A stretch of 8,479 nucleotides of DNA from Treponema sp. (GTDB lineage: Bacteria; Spirochaetota; Spirochaetia; Treponematales; Breznakiellaceae), in the NCBI GenBank assembly GCA_031278025.1, contig JAITLF010000180.1, forward strand, positions 1-8,479. The letters run 5' to 3'. The position numbers and the translations under genes were made by a program. The notes below the pieces were generated by a model, which saw only the letters and a list, made by a program, of their open reading frames with translations, did not search any database and was not told the DNA's origin. Positions 7,791-8,479 of this stretch are shown one piece after another. The first letter of the stretch is position 1. Each line of letters starts with the position of its first letter.

Positions 7791-7817
7791 TGGAGTTTTT
7801 GTATAACAAAAACTCCA
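7791..7817 (+). repeat. Perfect 12-pair hairpin directly after the first
   Basis: TGGAGTTTTTGT (7791-7802) and ACAAAAACTCCA (7806-7817) are exact reverse complements with loop ATA. It begins one base after the first hairpin ends. The T5 run at 7796-7800 could serve as the T-tail of the first hairpin, in which case forming this stem would compete with termination. Confidence 0.55.
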
Positions 7818-7833
7818 ACTAACCACTAAAACA

Positions 7834-7849
7834 CCGCCATCCTTGGCGG
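7834..7849 (+). promoter_or_regulatory. Third hairpin abutting the ribosome site of the next gene
   Basis: CCGCCA (7834-7839), loop TCCT, TGGCGG (7844-7849) make a perfect six-pair GC-rich stem. The last bases overlap the purine-rich ribosome site GGGAGGA at 7848-7854, so folding could partly hide it and limit translation of the downstream gene. Confidence 0.4.
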
Positions 7850-7858
7850 GAGGAAAAT

Positions 7859-8203
7859 ATGAATAATTTTTTGAAAGGTGTAATTACCGGAGCGGCGGGT
7901 ATGCTGGTTCTGGTAGTATTGGTTTTGGTGTTCCGGTTCTTTCAGGAGAGGGACAGGAAAATCTATGAATACATGGAGGCGCAACATGAGATTGAAGCAT
8001 TGCAGGAAGATATTGGCAATCGTCCTCTTGATGAGTTTCTGGAAGATCCCGGTGTACGGGGAGCCGCCGACAGCGCAGACGCAGAATTCCGAAGAAAGCG
8101 GGATGAGCGGTACAGCGAATACGAAGTGGACTGTCTAGCGAAGCTAGACTTGCTGATTGAGGATTTGACCGGGGCCTCCCCCGCGCAAGCGGGTTCTTCA
8201 TGA
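7859..8203 (+). CDS. Single-helix membrane protein with charged coiled-coil domain, unknown
   Basis: A 114-residue protein. MNNFLKGVITGAAGMLVLVV begins a membrane helix over about residues 8-28, followed by a charged, helix-prone region (30-52: QERDRKIYEYMEAQHEIEAL). Then comes a motif RPLDEFLEDPGVRGAADSAD (55-74) and EFRRKRDERYSEY (76-88). The shape (one N-terminal helix plus outward or inward coiled coil) recalls inner-membrane spanins and other phage lysis accessory proteins, but I do not recognise the family with certainty. GGGAGGA at 7848-7854 precedes ATG at a good distance. Its stop TGA (8201-8203) overlaps an ATG at 8200 (ATGA), the usual sign of coupling to a following gene. Confidence 0.7.
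   Translation: MNNFLKGVITGAAGMLVLVVLVLVFRFFQERDRKIYEYMEAQHEIEALQEDIGNRPLDEFLEDPGVRGAADSADAEFRRKRDERYSEYEVDCLAKLDLLIEDLTGASPAQAGSS
8133..8149 (+). repeat. Perfect seven-pair hairpin with two CTAG sites inside coding sequence
   Basis: GTCTAGCGAAGCTAGAC has seven-base arms and a GAA loop. It lies within the 114-residue gene about 50 bases before its stop. CTAG is generally under-represented in many bacterial genomes, so two copies in one stem stand out. A role in coupling or mRNA stability is only a guess. Confidence 0.35.
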
Positions 8204-8423
8204 GGCGATAGAACAGGCGGCAGCAGAGGCGGCACGGGCCGCAGCCCTGGCCTCGTTGGATCGGGAAATGAAAGCCGTGGCGGAGGCGCAACGGCTACAG
8301 AGTGAGAACAGCCGCTTACGGCAAAGCCGGGTAAAGACGGCGGTTATAACGGGGATCATTTGTTTCTTTGGCGGTCTGGCTGTCGGGGCCGGAGGCATAG
8401 CGATATTACAGGGGGTTAGATGA
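8200..8423 (+). CDS. Small coiled-coil plus membrane-helix protein with a broken or unusual start
   Basis: The frame ending at TGA 8421-8423 encodes an alanine/glutamate-rich helix (AIEQAAAEAARAAALASLDR, then AVAEAQRLQSENSRLRQ) followed by a hydrophobic segment (VITGIICFFGGLAVGAGGIA) and the end ILQGVR. The coupled ATG at 8200 lies one frame away and meets TAG after three codons. One missing base between 8203 and 8208 would join it to this frame and give about 74 residues. In the intact frame the only starts are TTG 8256 and ATG 8268, both without a good ribosome site and both losing most of the coiled coil. It may also be a +1 extension of the preceding protein. Function unknown. Confidence 0.45.
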
Positions 8424-8479
8424 TGAAAGAGAGATTGCGGGTTAAAGGTTTGGTAACCGTCCGGGTTTTGGACAGGGAC
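8423..8479 (+). CDS. Start of an unidentified gene (first 19 codons)
   Basis: ATG 8423 opens MKERLRVKGLVTVRVLDRD and runs off the window. The G-run at 8411-8415 (AGGGGG) gives a ribosome site seven bases upstream; an adjacent in-frame ATG at 8420 overlaps the previous stop and is a poorer fit. The alternating hydrophobic pattern (KGLVTVRVLD) suggests a beta-strand start. Too little is present to name it. Close packing makes it part of the same unit as the small membrane proteins. Confidence 0.5.
   Translation, partial: MKERLRVKGLVTVRVLDRD

Noticed and set aside
7884..8398. Minus-strand open frames opposite the small membrane-protein genes
   Set aside because: They are Arg/Pro/Ser/Ala-rich shadows typical of GC-rich antisense reading and lack ribosome sites.

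Overview
The base composition (close to 50% GC), the relaxed lipobox and the gene content fit a free-living or gut spirochaete of the Treponema type. A Paenibacillus-like Firmicute also carries this kind of transporter and cannot be excluded from one window. The organism assignment is inference; the gene families are read from the sequence.

Left part (1-1226). A sensor histidine kinase gene of the YesM type runs on the minus strand and is cut by the left window edge: membrane segment, extracytoplasmic sensor region, second membrane segment, HAMP, with the kinase core off-window. It is divergent from a plus-strand sugar operon. The gap of about 174 bases holds a perfect 14-base palindrome, a small hairpin, and a consensus extended -10 placed so close to the kinase ATG that its mRNA may be leaderless.

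Centre (1227-6911). A tightly spaced plus-strand operon encodes a lipoprotein solute-binding protein of the LplA/YtcQ type, two permeases of the LplB and YtcP/LplC types, and a large cytoplasmic GH106-like glycoside hydrolase. No ATPase is encoded here, as is usual for this transporter class, which tends to share an MsmK-like ATPase. The likely logic is that the kinase senses a carbohydrate signal, the binding protein and permeases import an oligosaccharide (possibly rhamnose-containing plant material), and the hydrolase cleaves it inside the cell. The binding-protein gene carries a one-base frameshift near its 3' end. The conserved C-terminal tail continues in the next frame up to a stop just before the first permease.

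Right part (6912-8479). The character changes to short, closely packed, unrecognised genes that look like accessory or prophage cargo: a Cys-rich gene apparently broken by two frame changes, a two-helix membrane protein, a one-helix coiled-coil protein, a small coiled-coil plus membrane protein whose start is out of frame, and the first 19 codons of a further gene. Three perfect hairpins lie back to back in the 90-base gap at 7770-7858. Nothing proves a phage, but the run of small membrane proteins resembles a lysis or envelope module.

Four apparent frame breaks in 8.5 kb (about 2637, 7106, 7293 and 8203) suggest either real decay or residual indel errors in the assembly. I saw no tRNA, rRNA, CRISPR array or transposase.
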